A stretch of DNA of 62,477 bases, taken from positions 1-62,477 of the IMG/VR virus record IMGVR_UViG_3300045999_003247. One strand, written 5' to 3'. The notes beneath the pieces are model-generated. The model had not been told where the DNA came from and searched no databases. It saw nothing but the letters and a program-made list of their open reading frames with translations. The DNA comes from a virus. Position numbers and translations under genes: made by a program. This document shows, piece after piece, positions 54,855 to 62,477 of the stretch. The first letter of the stretch is position 1, and the number at the start of each line of letters is the position of its first letter.

Positions 54855-57800
54855 CTACTTCCTACCTTGCGCCCGTTGAAGGAACGCTTGCGCTTCTGAA
54901 AGCACGTCTACCGGGCCGCCTTTGGCCATTTTACGGATGAATGCGGTGTTTTTGTCTACTAGGCCGCCGTGCTTAAATGGTACCCCTTCTGACCGAATAC
55001 GCTCCGCGGCTTTCTGATCCCAAACCACGGCGCGATGCATGCGTTCCACGCCGTTGTTGTCCGTTAGCGTCACCTGATTGATATCGAATCCCGGACCAAG
55101 GTCCTTTACAACCTGTTTTAAGTTATTTGGCAGTTTTTCGTATAGTTGAGCCTGTGAAGACTCTGCCCCCGGGAACGCCACAAAGTTGTCGCCTCTCCTG
55201 ATCGCCGCTGAGATGACGTTCTTTGCCATCAACTGCTGCAGTACCTGCGAGGACCTTTCCATGGCAGGGAAAGACTCTCTTGCAGAGTAGTCATTTTTTT
55301 CTACTCTTCGCGCTAGGCTCTGTCTTCTGCGAATCTGCCTCCACATCTCGGGTTGCGTCATGCTTGGGGTTTCGAATGCATCATTAATGGCAGCTATTTC
55401 GTCGATGTCTTCTTGCCTTCCTCCAATACGGCCTTTTTCTGATATCTCACGTCTTAAGTCAGACTGAAGCTCGCTAACATAGATTCCTTTAGCGGGCCCA
55501 AAGCCGGGGATGTTGGTTTCGTGCTCCGTGAAACGACTGAAAGCAATCTGGTTGGGGGATTGGAGCCCAGAGTGACGACCCTGAAACCCTAGTGTTAAGT
55601 TTTGTTTAATGCCGCTAAACTGATCCCTTATGTCTCTTCTAACGGAAGACCTCCACGAAGTTAGGGCGTCTTTAAGTGTGTCTAGTTCGTCAGCTAATTC
55701 TCTAGCGTACTCTGTTATTTGCCGTTGTGCGTCAGACTTTCTTTGAGGGTCTGAATTTGAGTCTGTAGAAAAAGCGTCATCAAAAGCAGTCTTTGCCTTT
55801 TGGTAGGTTGGTCCTGTGTAACTATCTTCGTCAACGTCGAGGGCCTTGGCCAGAATAGGCGCTGCTTCTTTCATCCCATCCAGAACGACCCTTGAGCGGG
55901 CCTCTTCGTAGGGCATTCCAGTGTCCATATACGTTTTTAATTCTGTGCCAATCGATGGGTATAGAATCTTATCCCTAGATACGTTTATAAGATCTGATTG
56001 CTGCGTTGCTTTTTCGTACAGGTCGAGTTTTTCCATAAGAGGCTCGACCTTAGGGGCGGCTTGCGGGCTAAGTCTTTTAATCCGCTCTAAAAACCCAATA
56101 GCCGCTTCTTTTTCTGCGTTTCCACCATGTTGGATATAGATACTAAGTGCGTGTTGTGCGTTGCCCATGTCCGACACCAGCGTTTTGGTGACGTCAACTT
56201 CACCAGAGGCCGCACCTTGATTAAGGTAGATCACCCCTACCGGCTGGCCTGCTTCTGAGTATACGTTGTCGTAACTTGCGTAAAATGCCCCCTTTACGGG
56301 CTCTCGGACCTGTGTCTCAAAGTCCGCAGGGTTGTAGGGGGTCTGCAGTCGGTTTAGAAGGTCGGAGGGCTCCAACCTAGATGCGTTATCAAGGTCGGCC
56401 AGTGCGTCTTTTGCACGACTGACCTCATAGCCCCTAAACTTGCCTTCCAACTGCCCTAAGAACTGCCGTTTTGTGGTTGCACCGGGCAATGACGCCACAT
56501 ATTGGTCCAAACGACCAACAAAAGGTGCTTCTGCAGTTGGAACCGGGGTGTAGATAGAGGCTGAAGAGGCCGGTTTTGCTCGTAGCCCCATGCCAGCAGC
56601 CGCCCCGACCCCTCCTACAACCCCCCCTACCCCGGGCAATGGCGGAACCTCATACGCTGAAAGCGTATCTCCAACAGATTGCAAAAAGCCCTGCGCCCCT
56701 GAAGTTCGGGGCCGGTAGGTAAACATCTCCCCGCCAAGGGCGGTGCTTTCCGCTATTCGGCGCGACGCTTCTTCGCTGCCAAAATCGCCTCTCGCAAGGG
56801 ACTGAATCGCCCCCGCCCCAAACCCTGCGGCTTGACCCAGCAATCCTGTCGTGCCCGCCGTCCCGAGCGTAGCCAAAACCTCCAGCGGAGCAGTGATCGC
56901 CTGTGGGATTGACTCCCCGAGATACCGCTGGGATTCAGGCTTTTTTGAGTCGGTTACCTCCCCGCCCTCGGCCATACGCTTTACCGCCGCCTTTCGCAAG
57001 AACGCCTGAGCCGCGAGCAACGGGTCTTGTTCCGCCACCTCTCCGCCGTCCTTGAACCGACGCGTCATCAAATCGCCCGCACGGCCAATACTCGCCTTCA
57101 TCAACTCCGGCGACGACAGGGTCTCTGTCGTGAAATCTATCCGCTGCTGGCCCGTTTTTTGGGTCTCCATGCTCCGTGGGCCGCGGGCCGTGGACAACTC
57201 ATCAAACTCCTCGACCATGCCCCGCGCACTACCACTCGGCGTTTCGCCACTGATCGGGCGCTTTGAAGCACGACGCAAAGTGCGCTTCTTCGGCGACACC
57301 TTTATGTCCACCCTCTCCCCGCCATCCGTTGAGAGGCTGTCCAGCATCTCCTTGGCAGTCGAGAAGTTGGTGTCAACCCGACGACGCTTCATCAACGCAC
57401 GGATCGCCTCAGCGTCCACTTCCCCGCCTTCAGCAAACGCGCCTACCGCACCGGGCGACAGGATTCGATTGCCAAACCGGTCGGTGTAGTAGCCCAGCGT
57501 CTCCTGCCCGCCAAGAATCGTTGGCGTCAGGTTGGGATTGGTCGCCAACTGCATGAGCGGCACCGCACCCGTCTCCAAGCTGATCGGCCCGGGGCCCGCG
57601 ACAGGGATCGTGCCGGGCGTCAGGCCGCCCGCATTCTGCTGGAAGAACGGCGTTCCAATGCTAGAAGGCTGCATCAGCGGACCCGGCAATGCATTTGTCG
57701 CCGTAATCGGACCTGAGTTGTACAGGTCTGGGGTCGGCATCGGCGTTACAGGACTCGGAATATACGGCTGCCCCTGCGCGGCCTCCGTACTTCCCGCAGT

Positions 57801-59858
57801 CGCGCCTTGGGTCGTGCCCGCAGCTGTACCAGTGCCCGTGAAGTTAAAACGGGGCATTGTGGCAATGCCGCTCGGCGTCGTTGCTTGCCGGTAACGGGCC
57901 AGCATCCGACCTACGTCAGAGTTGGGGTCAACCGACCCGAACATGCCGCCGAAAAAGTTGTTCGCCATCTGCGACGCTTCGGTGCGGTCCTCCACGCCGT
58001 TCATGTTCTGGTCGATGAACTGCGTCGTCGTCCCGCCGGCACCCGATACAGGAGAAATCCCACCCGTAGTCGGAGTGGGAGTCGGCTCCGCAGGGGTCGG
58101 CAACGGGCTGGTAATCAAGCCCGGAGGCGGTGCCGGCGGCGGAACTACCGGGGGTGGCGGCGCAACCGGTGGCGGGGGCGGAACTACCGGGGGTGGCTCC
58201 GCAACCGGAGGCGGTGCCGGCGGCGGAGGAGGAGGAGGAGGCGGTGGCGGCGGAGGTGCAACCGGGGGAGGCACCGGAACGACTGGGGGTGGCTCCGCAA
58301 CCGGTGGCGGGGGCGGCGGAACGACTGAAGGTTCCGGAGCAGGCGGCGGTGGAGGCGGCGGCGGTGGAGGCGGTGGTGGTTCTGGTTGTGGCGCAGGAGG
58401 CGGAGTGCCGCCGCCCGTAGTGCCACCACCAGCAGTACCACCACCCGTGGTTAACTGGTTCAGCACACCGCCGCGCGCGCTGAACTCCTGCAGCGTGAGC
58501 ACCGTGCCGTCAGCAAGACGAACGCCCGTCGGAACCTGAACCGTGCCGCCGGTCGGCAGGACAACGTCCCCCATGACCAACGTGGCGCCGGCGAAACTTC
58601 CACCCGTGGCAGTGCCCGTAGTCGTGGGCGAAGTGCCGGCAGTGCCAGTGCCAGTAGCGGTTCCGCCGGGAGCGGCCGCCGCCGCTGTACGGTCCATCTT
58701 CCGCTGCATCTCCTCCTTCAGCCGTCCATACATCCCGCTTGTTGGGAGCCTGTCTACACCCGTCGGGGCAGGGGCGGGCGCAGGGGCAGGAGCAACAGGA
58801 GCCGCGGTACGGTCCATCTTCCGCTGCATCTCCTCCTTCAGTTTTCCATACAACCCGCTTGTTGGGAGCCTGTCTACACTCGTTGGAGCAGGAGCAGGGG
58901 CAGGGGCAGGGGCAGGGGCAGGGGCGGGAGCAGCGGCAGGAGCAACCGCCGCGGTACGGTCCATCTTCCGCTGCATCTCCTCCTTCAGTTTTCCATACAA
59001 CCCGCTTGTTGGGAGCCTGTCTACACCCGTTGGGGCAGGAGCCGGGGCAACAGGAGCCGGGGCAACAGGAGCCGGGGCAGGCGGCTGATATGCCGACCCA
59101 GAAATGTTTAGTTTCTCCCCGTTAGGCAGCGTTACCGTCGTCGGAAGCGGGAAAGGGTAGTCCGTTCCAGTGCCCGTGGCCCGTGTTCCAGTGCCCGCAG
59201 TAGTCCGTGCCTCCTGAGCTGCCGCTTGTTGCGCACGTTCGGCGGCTGCACGCTGCGCTGCCACTTGTTGCGCACGTTCGGCGGCTGCACGCTGCGCTGC
59301 TTCCTGAGCTGCCGCTTGTTGCGCACGTTCGGCGGCTGCACGTTGCGCTGCGGCCTGTCGCGCCGCCTCTTGTCGAGCTGCTTCCTGTCGCGCTGCCTCT
59401 TGTCGAGCTGCTTCCTGTCGCGCTGCCTCCGCCGCACGCTGGGCAGCGGCCTGCTCCGCTAGGCGCTGACGTTCCGCAGTCGCCGCACGCTCCGCTTCCG
59501 CATACTGTCGCGCCGCCTCAATCCTTGCCGCCTCTGCACGGGCAGCCGCTGCCGCACGCCCCTGCTCTGCCGCCGCCTCTGCACGCGCACGTGCAGAACC
59601 CTCGTTGCCAGAATTGCCCTGACCACGCTCAGAAGCCGTCCTTTGCGACGCCGCACGGGCCGCACGGTTAGGCGCAAACTCACGCAAACCCGTAGCAGGG
59701 TTCACGGTCCCCGAACCGCCCATCGCCCGAAGCAACTCCGCCGCGCTCGGACTCAAATACGCAAGCTCAGTGTCCCCGCCCCTGCCCGCAGCAGAAACAC
59801 GACGGATAAACTCTTCCGTGCTGCTAATTGACCCCGTACCTCTACGACCTTTCGCCAC
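54855..59858 (-). CDS. Giant mosaic virion protein, 1667 residues
   Basis: GTG start. Layout: GDT-x-LA / MGGSGT-x-NP-x-TGL-x-EF module (residues 28-61, shared with the 680-residue protein); an Ala/Glu/Arg/Gln coiled region (~90-220); three copies of VDRLPTSGLYGKLKEEMQRK (~290-430) in Pro/Ala linkers; a long Pro-rich block (~500-640); a middle with GG-x-V motifs (FAEGGEV, FKDGGEV, MAEGGEV); Ala/Gly hydrophobic stretches (~1000-1100); a helical ~400-residue C-terminal half; and GIYVSELQSDLRRE with IRRGDNFVAFPG, resembling an E-x-QSD domain of phage polyvalent proteins. Likely ejected or internal; enzymatic activity unproven. Ends with FKHGGLV and MAKGGPV. Confidence 0.6.
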   Translation of the reverse strand: MAKGRRGTGSISSTEEFIRRVSAAGRGGDTELAYLSPSAAELLRAMGGSGTVNPATGLREFAPNRAARAASQRTASERGQGNSGNEGSARARAEAAAEQGRAAAAARAEAARIEAARQYAEAERAATAERQRLAEQAAAQRAAEAARQEAARQEAARQEAARQEAARQAAAQRAAAERAQQAAAQEAAQRAAAERAQQVAAQRAAAERAQQAAAQEARTTAGTGTRATGTGTDYPFPLPTTVTLPNGEKLNISGSAYQPPAPAPVAPAPVAPAPAPTGVDRLPTSGLYGKLKEEMQRKMDRTAAVAPAAAPAPAPAPAPAPAPAPTSVDRLPTSGLYGKLKEEMQRKMDRTAAPVAPAPAPAPAPTGVDRLPTSGMYGRLKEEMQRKMDRTAAAAAPGGTATGTGTAGTSPTTTGTATGGSFAGATLVMGDVVLPTGGTVQVPTGVRLADGTVLTLQEFSARGGVLNQLTTGGGTAGGGTTGGGTPPPAPQPEPPPPPPPPPPPPPAPEPSVVPPPPPPVAEPPPVVPVPPPVAPPPPPPPPPPPPPAPPPVAEPPPVVPPPPPVAPPPPVVPPPAPPPGLITSPLPTPAEPTPTPTTGGISPVSGAGGTTTQFIDQNMNGVEDRTEASQMANNFFGGMFGSVDPNSDVGRMLARYRQATTPSGIATMPRFNFTGTGTAAGTTQGATAGSTEAAQGQPYIPSPVTPMPTPDLYNSGPITATNALPGPLMQPSSIGTPFFQQNAGGLTPGTIPVAGPGPISLETGAVPLMQLATNPNLTPTILGGQETLGYYTDRFGNRILSPGAVGAFAEGGEVDAEAIRALMKRRRVDTNFSTAKEMLDSLSTDGGERVDIKVSPKKRTLRRASKRPISGETPSGSARGMVEEFDELSTARGPRSMETQKTGQQRIDFTTETLSSPELMKASIGRAGDLMTRRFKDGGEVAEQDPLLAAQAFLRKAAVKRMAEGGEVTDSKKPESQRYLGESIPQAITAPLEVLATLGTAGTTGLLGQAAGFGAGAIQSLARGDFGSEEASRRIAESTALGGEMFTYRPRTSGAQGFLQSVGDTLSAYEVPPLPGVGGVVGGVGAAAGMGLRAKPASSASIYTPVPTAEAPFVGRLDQYVASLPGATTKRQFLGQLEGKFRGYEVSRAKDALADLDNASRLEPSDLLNRLQTPYNPADFETQVREPVKGAFYASYDNVYSEAGQPVGVIYLNQGAASGEVDVTKTLVSDMGNAQHALSIYIQHGGNAEKEAAIGFLERIKRLSPQAAPKVEPLMEKLDLYEKATQQSDLINVSRDKILYPSIGTELKTYMDTGMPYEEARSRVVLDGMKEAAPILAKALDVDEDSYTGPTYQKAKTAFDDAFSTDSNSDPQRKSDAQRQITEYARELADELDTLKDALTSWRSSVRRDIRDQFSGIKQNLTLGFQGRHSGLQSPNQIAFSRFTEHETNIPGFGPAKGIYVSELQSDLRREISEKGRIGGRQEDIDEIAAINDAFETPSMTQPEMWRQIRRRQSLARRVEKNDYSARESFPAMERSSQVLQQLMAKNVISAAIRRGDNFVAFPGAESSQAQLYEKLPNNLKQVVKDLGPGFDINQVTLTDNNGVERMHRAVVWDQKAAERIRSEGVPFKHGGLVDKNTAFIRKMAKGGPVDVLSEAQAFLQRAQGRK
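58688..59026 (-). repeat. Three 73-bp repeats in the giant gene
   Basis: Near-identical blocks at about 58688-58760, 58808-58880 and 58954-59026 encode VDRLPTSGLYGKLKEEMQRK with a following DRTAA, separated by Pro/Ala-rich linkers. Third-position changes are few, suggesting recent duplication or strong constraint on the peptide. Confidence 0.8.
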
Positions 59859-59905
59859 GGCAGCACGCCCTCATCAAGGTTAGACTTCCGCAGCCATTCT
59901 ATTCC

Positions 59906-61372
59906 TCAGTAGTATTCAGGTACAAGGGACCCGCCCTCCCGCGACTCCTCCTGAAAATCCGTCTGTAACGACACAAAATTCCCCTGCCGAAACCGCATGA
60001 TCGCCTGCGTCGTCGAGTCCACCATGTCGTCGTTGTCCCCGTTCGGAAACTCCGCACACTCCTCCACCAACTCCTCCGCCCAGTCCGTGTCCGGCGCCCA
60101 TACCATCCCCGCCTCAAACACCGGCGCAACCGAATGTGCACGACTGATCTTGTCCGTACCCGCCCTACGACCACCGGGAGTGTACATAGTCACAGGAATG
60201 CCTACGCGACGTAACTCCTGCTGCAAGGTCACGCCAGTGGCCTTAGCCTCGATCAACACATTGTCAGGGTTCCAGTGGTAATACTGTTCTTTCGCGATGC
60301 GCTTTAGCTCAGGAAAGTCCCACCGACCACGGATAACATCCAACAGAACAATGTTAGGGCCGGAGTCTTGGTCAGGGTAGAACACGCCCCACGTCGTGAT
60401 CACACTGTAGTCTGCAGTTTCCTTCTTACTGTACGCAGTGTCATAGCTCTGGATTATATAATCCACCAACGGAGGCTGCATATCAGGCCATATGCGCCAC
60501 CACTCGCGCTTCAAAATAGCACCCTCGTCGTTCGTCGGCTGCTGTTGGTACATCGCGTTCCATTTACGCACCGACAAAGACGAACGAACCGCCTCTAACT
60601 CCTCAACTTTCCAAAACTCCGGCCACAACGCCTTCCCAGACGGCAAAATCGCAGGGAACTCAATCACCTCCCACTTGTCCGCGTTGTGACTCGACTGCGC
60701 CTTCAATAACCGCGCCGTCAAATCCTTCGTCCCCCACCGCGTCATGACCAATACAATCGCCCCGCCCGGCTGCAAACGCGTGCGAGGACCACTCTGGTAC
60801 CACTCCCACGCGTTCTCCAAAGCAAGATCCGACTGCGCGTCTTGCTCCGAATGCGGGTCGTCAATGATCAAAAGGTCCGCGCCCCTCCCCGTCACCGCAC
60901 CGCCCACACCAACAGCAAAGTAACTCCCGCCGTGGCTCGTGTCCCACCGCCCAGCAGCCTTGCTGTCCGCCTTCAACTCAACGCTCGGAAACAACTCCTT
61001 GTACCGATCCGTCGCCATCAAGTCCCGGACCTTCCGGCCAAACCGAACAGCAAGCTCCGCCGTGTGCGTCGCTTCAATCGCCTGTATCCGCGGACGACGG
61101 CCCATGAAAAACGCCGGCAACAAATACGACGCAAACTCAGACTTCGTGTGCCGCGGCGGCATGTTAATGATCAACCGCTTCAACGTCCCATTCGCAATCC
61201 TGTCAAACGCCCCCGCAATACGACGGTGATGCTCGCCAAGAATCGCCTCCGGCCACACGTACCGTACAAAGTCCAGAAAGTTAGTACGGGCCTTCTCCTG
61301 CGTCTCCAAAATGGCAAGGCGGTACTCTAACTTGATCCGCTCCTCCTCAACCTCTTTCGGAACAACAGACAT
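59906..61372 (-). CDS. terL: Terminase large subunit
   Basis: A 488-residue packaging motor. Walker A is PPRHTKSE (residues 72-79, Lys77); Walker B is LLIIDDPHSE (Asp171, Asp172); the translocating ATPase also shows VMTRWGTKD. The C-terminal RNase H-like nuclease has SYDTAYSKKETADYSV (Asp311), EAKATG (Glu375) and GDNDDMVDS (acidic site). ATG at 61372 follows GGGGT; upstream in-frame codons lack a site. It powers DNA entry through the portal, with small terminase encoded at the other end of the window (adjacent if the genome is circular). No intein or frameshift seen. Confidence 0.95.
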   Translation of the reverse strand: MSVVPKEVEEERIKLEYRLAILETQEKARTNFLDFVRYVWPEAILGEHHRRIAGAFDRIANGTLKRLIINMPPRHTKSEFASYLLPAFFMGRRPRIQAIEATHTAELAVRFGRKVRDLMATDRYKELFPSVELKADSKAAGRWDTSHGGSYFAVGVGGAVTGRGADLLIIDDPHSEQDAQSDLALENAWEWYQSGPRTRLQPGGAIVLVMTRWGTKDLTARLLKAQSSHNADKWEVIEFPAILPSGKALWPEFWKVEELEAVRSSLSVRKWNAMYQQQPTNDEGAILKREWWRIWPDMQPPLVDYIIQSYDTAYSKKETADYSVITTWGVFYPDQDSGPNIVLLDVIRGRWDFPELKRIAKEQYYHWNPDNVLIEAKATGVTLQQELRRVGIPVTMYTPGGRRAGTDKISRAHSVAPVFEAGMVWAPDTDWAEELVEECAEFPNGDNDDMVDSTTQAIMRFRQGNFVSLQTDFQEESREGGSLVPEYY

Positions 61373-61478
61373 ACATACCCCGTTTGATAAAAATTTGCGA
61401 AAAATTTTTGCACGTAAATCAGAACGAGACAAGGCGGGGGGTTAATTGCTCACGGACCGGGATTCAGTGTCTAAAATC
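61373..61478. other. AT-rich spacer upstream of large terminase
   Basis: Contains two AAATTT palindromes (around 61388-61404), a purine run and a transition to the GC-rich repeat at 61479. A minus-strand TTGTCT with AAAAAT at 17-base spacing is a poor promoter match. No gene supported. Confidence 0.4.
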
Positions 61479-61652
61479 GAGCTAAAGCCACCGCCACCGC
61501 GACCCGGGGCGTTTTTTGGGGCCCCGGGGCCCGGGCCCGGGCGCGCGCCGAGCGCTGCGGCTCGGGAGCCGCGGACCGTGCGCCGACGCCGGCGGGCCGG
61601 GAGCCGGGAGCCGGGAGCCGTGCGCACAAATACCGCTTGACGTGCGGGGCGC
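61479..61652. repeat. 174-bp GC-rich direct repeat, right copy
   Basis: Identical to bases 6-179. Here the open frame through the repeat continues into the 57-residue gene region, while at the left end it continues into a different gene tail. Divergence is immediate on the right side of both copies. Confidence 0.9.
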
Positions 61653-61675
61653 GTCGCGGTCAAATCCGCGTGGTC

Positions 61676-61683
61676 CTATACAG
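61676..61683 (+). promoter_or_regulatory. CTATACAG element upstream of the 57-residue gene
   Basis: Plus-strand CTATACAG lies 16 bases before the ATG at 61700, then GACGGAG provides the ribosome site. It is the only plus-strand instance I found and links this gene to the leaders of GP88, DUF932 and the 74-residue gene. Confidence 0.45.
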
Positions 61684-61699
61684 CCAGACGGAGTCTAGA

Positions 61700-61873
61700 A
61701 TGAGAACGATCGACATGACGCCCACGTGGAGCGACATCGCGCCCGTGCTGTTCCGCATTATCCGCGACGCGGATAAGAGCGATTCGCTACGCACGGCGTA
61801 CGACGAATTGCTTCGCATGGCCGCGCTCGCCGACCGCGCCGTTGCGGCGGCAAAAGCGGAGGCCGAAGCATGA
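61700..61873 (+). CDS. Small helical protein, 57 residues, unknown
   Basis: MRTIDMTPTWSDIAPVLFRIIRDADKSDSLRTAYDELLRMAALADRAVAAAKAEAEA. The start has GGAG seven bases upstream and the CTATACAG leader; a terminator follows at 61894-61919, so it appears to be a complete monocistronic unit. Helical and acidic in the first half, Ala-rich at the end. No family recognised; small proteins with IRDADKSDSLRTAYDELLRMA-like text accompany phage early genes. Absent from the corresponding place at the left end. Confidence 0.65.
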   Translation: MRTIDMTPTWSDIAPVLFRIIRDADKSDSLRTAYDELLRMAALADRAVAAAKAEAEA

Positions 61874-61893
61874 CCACAGAACAGCACGACGAA

Positions 61894-61919
61894 GGGCGCC
61901 AGTAGGCGCCCTTTTTTTT
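61894..61919 (+). terminator. Rho-independent terminator, right copy
   Basis: Same 7-bp stem GGGCGCC-AGTA-GGCGCCC and eight T as at 255-280. It ends the 57-residue plus-strand gene. In this copy the next 30 bases hold an extra segment with CCACGGACCACGG absent from the left copy. Confidence 0.85.
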
Positions 61920-61964
61920 CGCTCGCGATCCGCGCGCCGAGGCGCGCGAACCACGGACCACGGA

Positions 61965-62477
61965 TCACGCGCCGAGGCGCACGACGAAGCCTGACACGTC
62001 CGCCCGGGCCGGGCCCTTGGCGCGCAGACCCACGACGACGTTGGCCGGATCCGTGAAGCGCAGGTCCGTCAGATCTCCATCGATGACGCGCGCGCCCCCC
62101 CAGAACAGCGGAAGCGGCGCGCCGCGGGCCGTGTCGAAAACCACGGCGACGTTGCGCCCGTGATCGAGCGCGCCGAGCGCTTTACGCGAGTACGCTGGAT
62201 TGGCGCCCGAGTAACTGACAGTCAAGTGATAGTTCGCCGGAACCTTGCGCCCCGGGAGTTTCGTGTAATCGTAAAATTGCACGGCCGGGAATTGCTCAAA
62301 CAGCGTCTTCCCGTCGCTTCCGCGCAGGTTCTCCCACGCGATGTCGCTGGTACCGTTGAGCCGTACCGCGAGCCGTACCGCTTGGCGATCCGCTTTCCGC
62401 AAAGCAATCCGAATATCGGCGGCGATCGCATCCACGAAGGCGACCGGGTCGCGCTTGAAAGCCTCCGTCTTCGCGGC
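61965..62477 (-). CDS. GP88-family protein, right copy, cut by window edge
   Basis: The C-terminal 170 residues of a second GP88 protein; the 5' end lies beyond the window. Compared with the left copy there are only a handful of amino-acid changes (for example MRGG to LRGS, DVQ to AVQ, ARKAL to SRKAL) but many silent ones. The last 101 bases (62377-62477) match 702-802 exactly. The pattern is that of two strain alleles rather than fresh gene duplication. Confidence 0.85.
   Translation of the reverse strand, partial: AAKTEAFKRDPVAFVDAIAADIRIALRKADRQAVRLAVRLNGTSDIAWENLRGSDGKTLFEQFPAVQFYDYTKLPGRKVPANYHLTVSYSGANPAYSRKALGALDHGRNVAVVFDTARGAPLPLFWGGARVIDGDLTDLRFTDPANVVVGLRAKGPARADVSGFVVRLGA

Noticed and set aside
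61442-61663. Minus-strand open frame through the GC-rich repeat
   Set aside because: Composition-driven (Arg, Gly, Pro); no ribosome site and no recognisable protein text.

Overview
This window looks like a nearly complete genome of an uncultured tailed double-stranded DNA phage (Caudoviricetes). The inferred particle is short-tailed (podovirus-like): there is a portal, two proteins resembling connector/adaptor proteins, a scaffold, a capsid protein resembling Mu gpT, several fibre-like proteins and large ejection-type proteins, but no recognisable tape measure, sheath or tail tube. I see no integrase, no obvious repressor, no tRNA and no CRISPR array. The host is probably a Gram-negative bacterium, perhaps a betaproteobacterium from water. 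That is inferred only from GC-rich sequence, Shine-Dalgarno sites, signal peptides and the style of the lysis genes.

Layout. Nearly all genes lie on the minus strand and are packed with ATGA, GTGA, TTGA or TAATG overlaps, so the genome reads from right to left. The late block runs from 61372 down to 18380: large terminase, a 1667-residue multi-domain protein, membrane/holin-like proteins, lysozyme, a fibronectin-type protein, portal, a GroES-like co-chaperonin, scaffold, capsid with a hairpin terminator behind it, adaptor-like proteins, many small structural proteins, receptor-binding proteins and four very large low-complexity proteins. The replication block runs from 16177 down to 9375: a conserved protein, a coiled-coil protein, an SSB-like protein, an archaeo-eukaryotic-type primase, a UvrD-like helicase and a family A DNA polymerase. 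A SNF2-type helicase and a RecB/Cas4-like nuclease (16274-18420) are the only long plus-strand genes. They diverge from the replication block and converge on the late block, overlapping its last gene by 41 bases.

The early/accessory block (9322 down to 3019) holds small conserved phage proteins, two helix-turn-helix proteins, a glycine-tyrosine repeat protein, a MazG-like protein, a second fibronectin-type secreted protein, small terminase and a PD-(D/E)XK nuclease. A GC-rich arm (2971 to 290) carries two small proteins, a DUF932 protein and a GP88-family protein. Three of those four genes share a leader with a CTATACAG core. The same core precedes the plus-strand gene at 61700.

Ends. Bases 6-179 recur exactly at 61479-61652, and the GP88 gene recurs in diverged form, cut off by the right edge. 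If the molecule is circular, the minus-strand order becomes small terminase, nuclease, DUF932, GP88, large terminase, portal, which is sensible. The copies are not identical, so the ends look like two haplotypes of one junction rather than a simple assembly overlap.

Points most worth a second look: a cluster of palindromes and GCCTATC iterons at 1164-1363; a recurring aromatic/Met-x-x-GG-x-V peptide signature in five virion or late proteins; the glycine-tyrosine repeat gene; paired secreted fibronectin-fold proteins; the phage co-chaperonin; and the mosaic 1667-residue protein.
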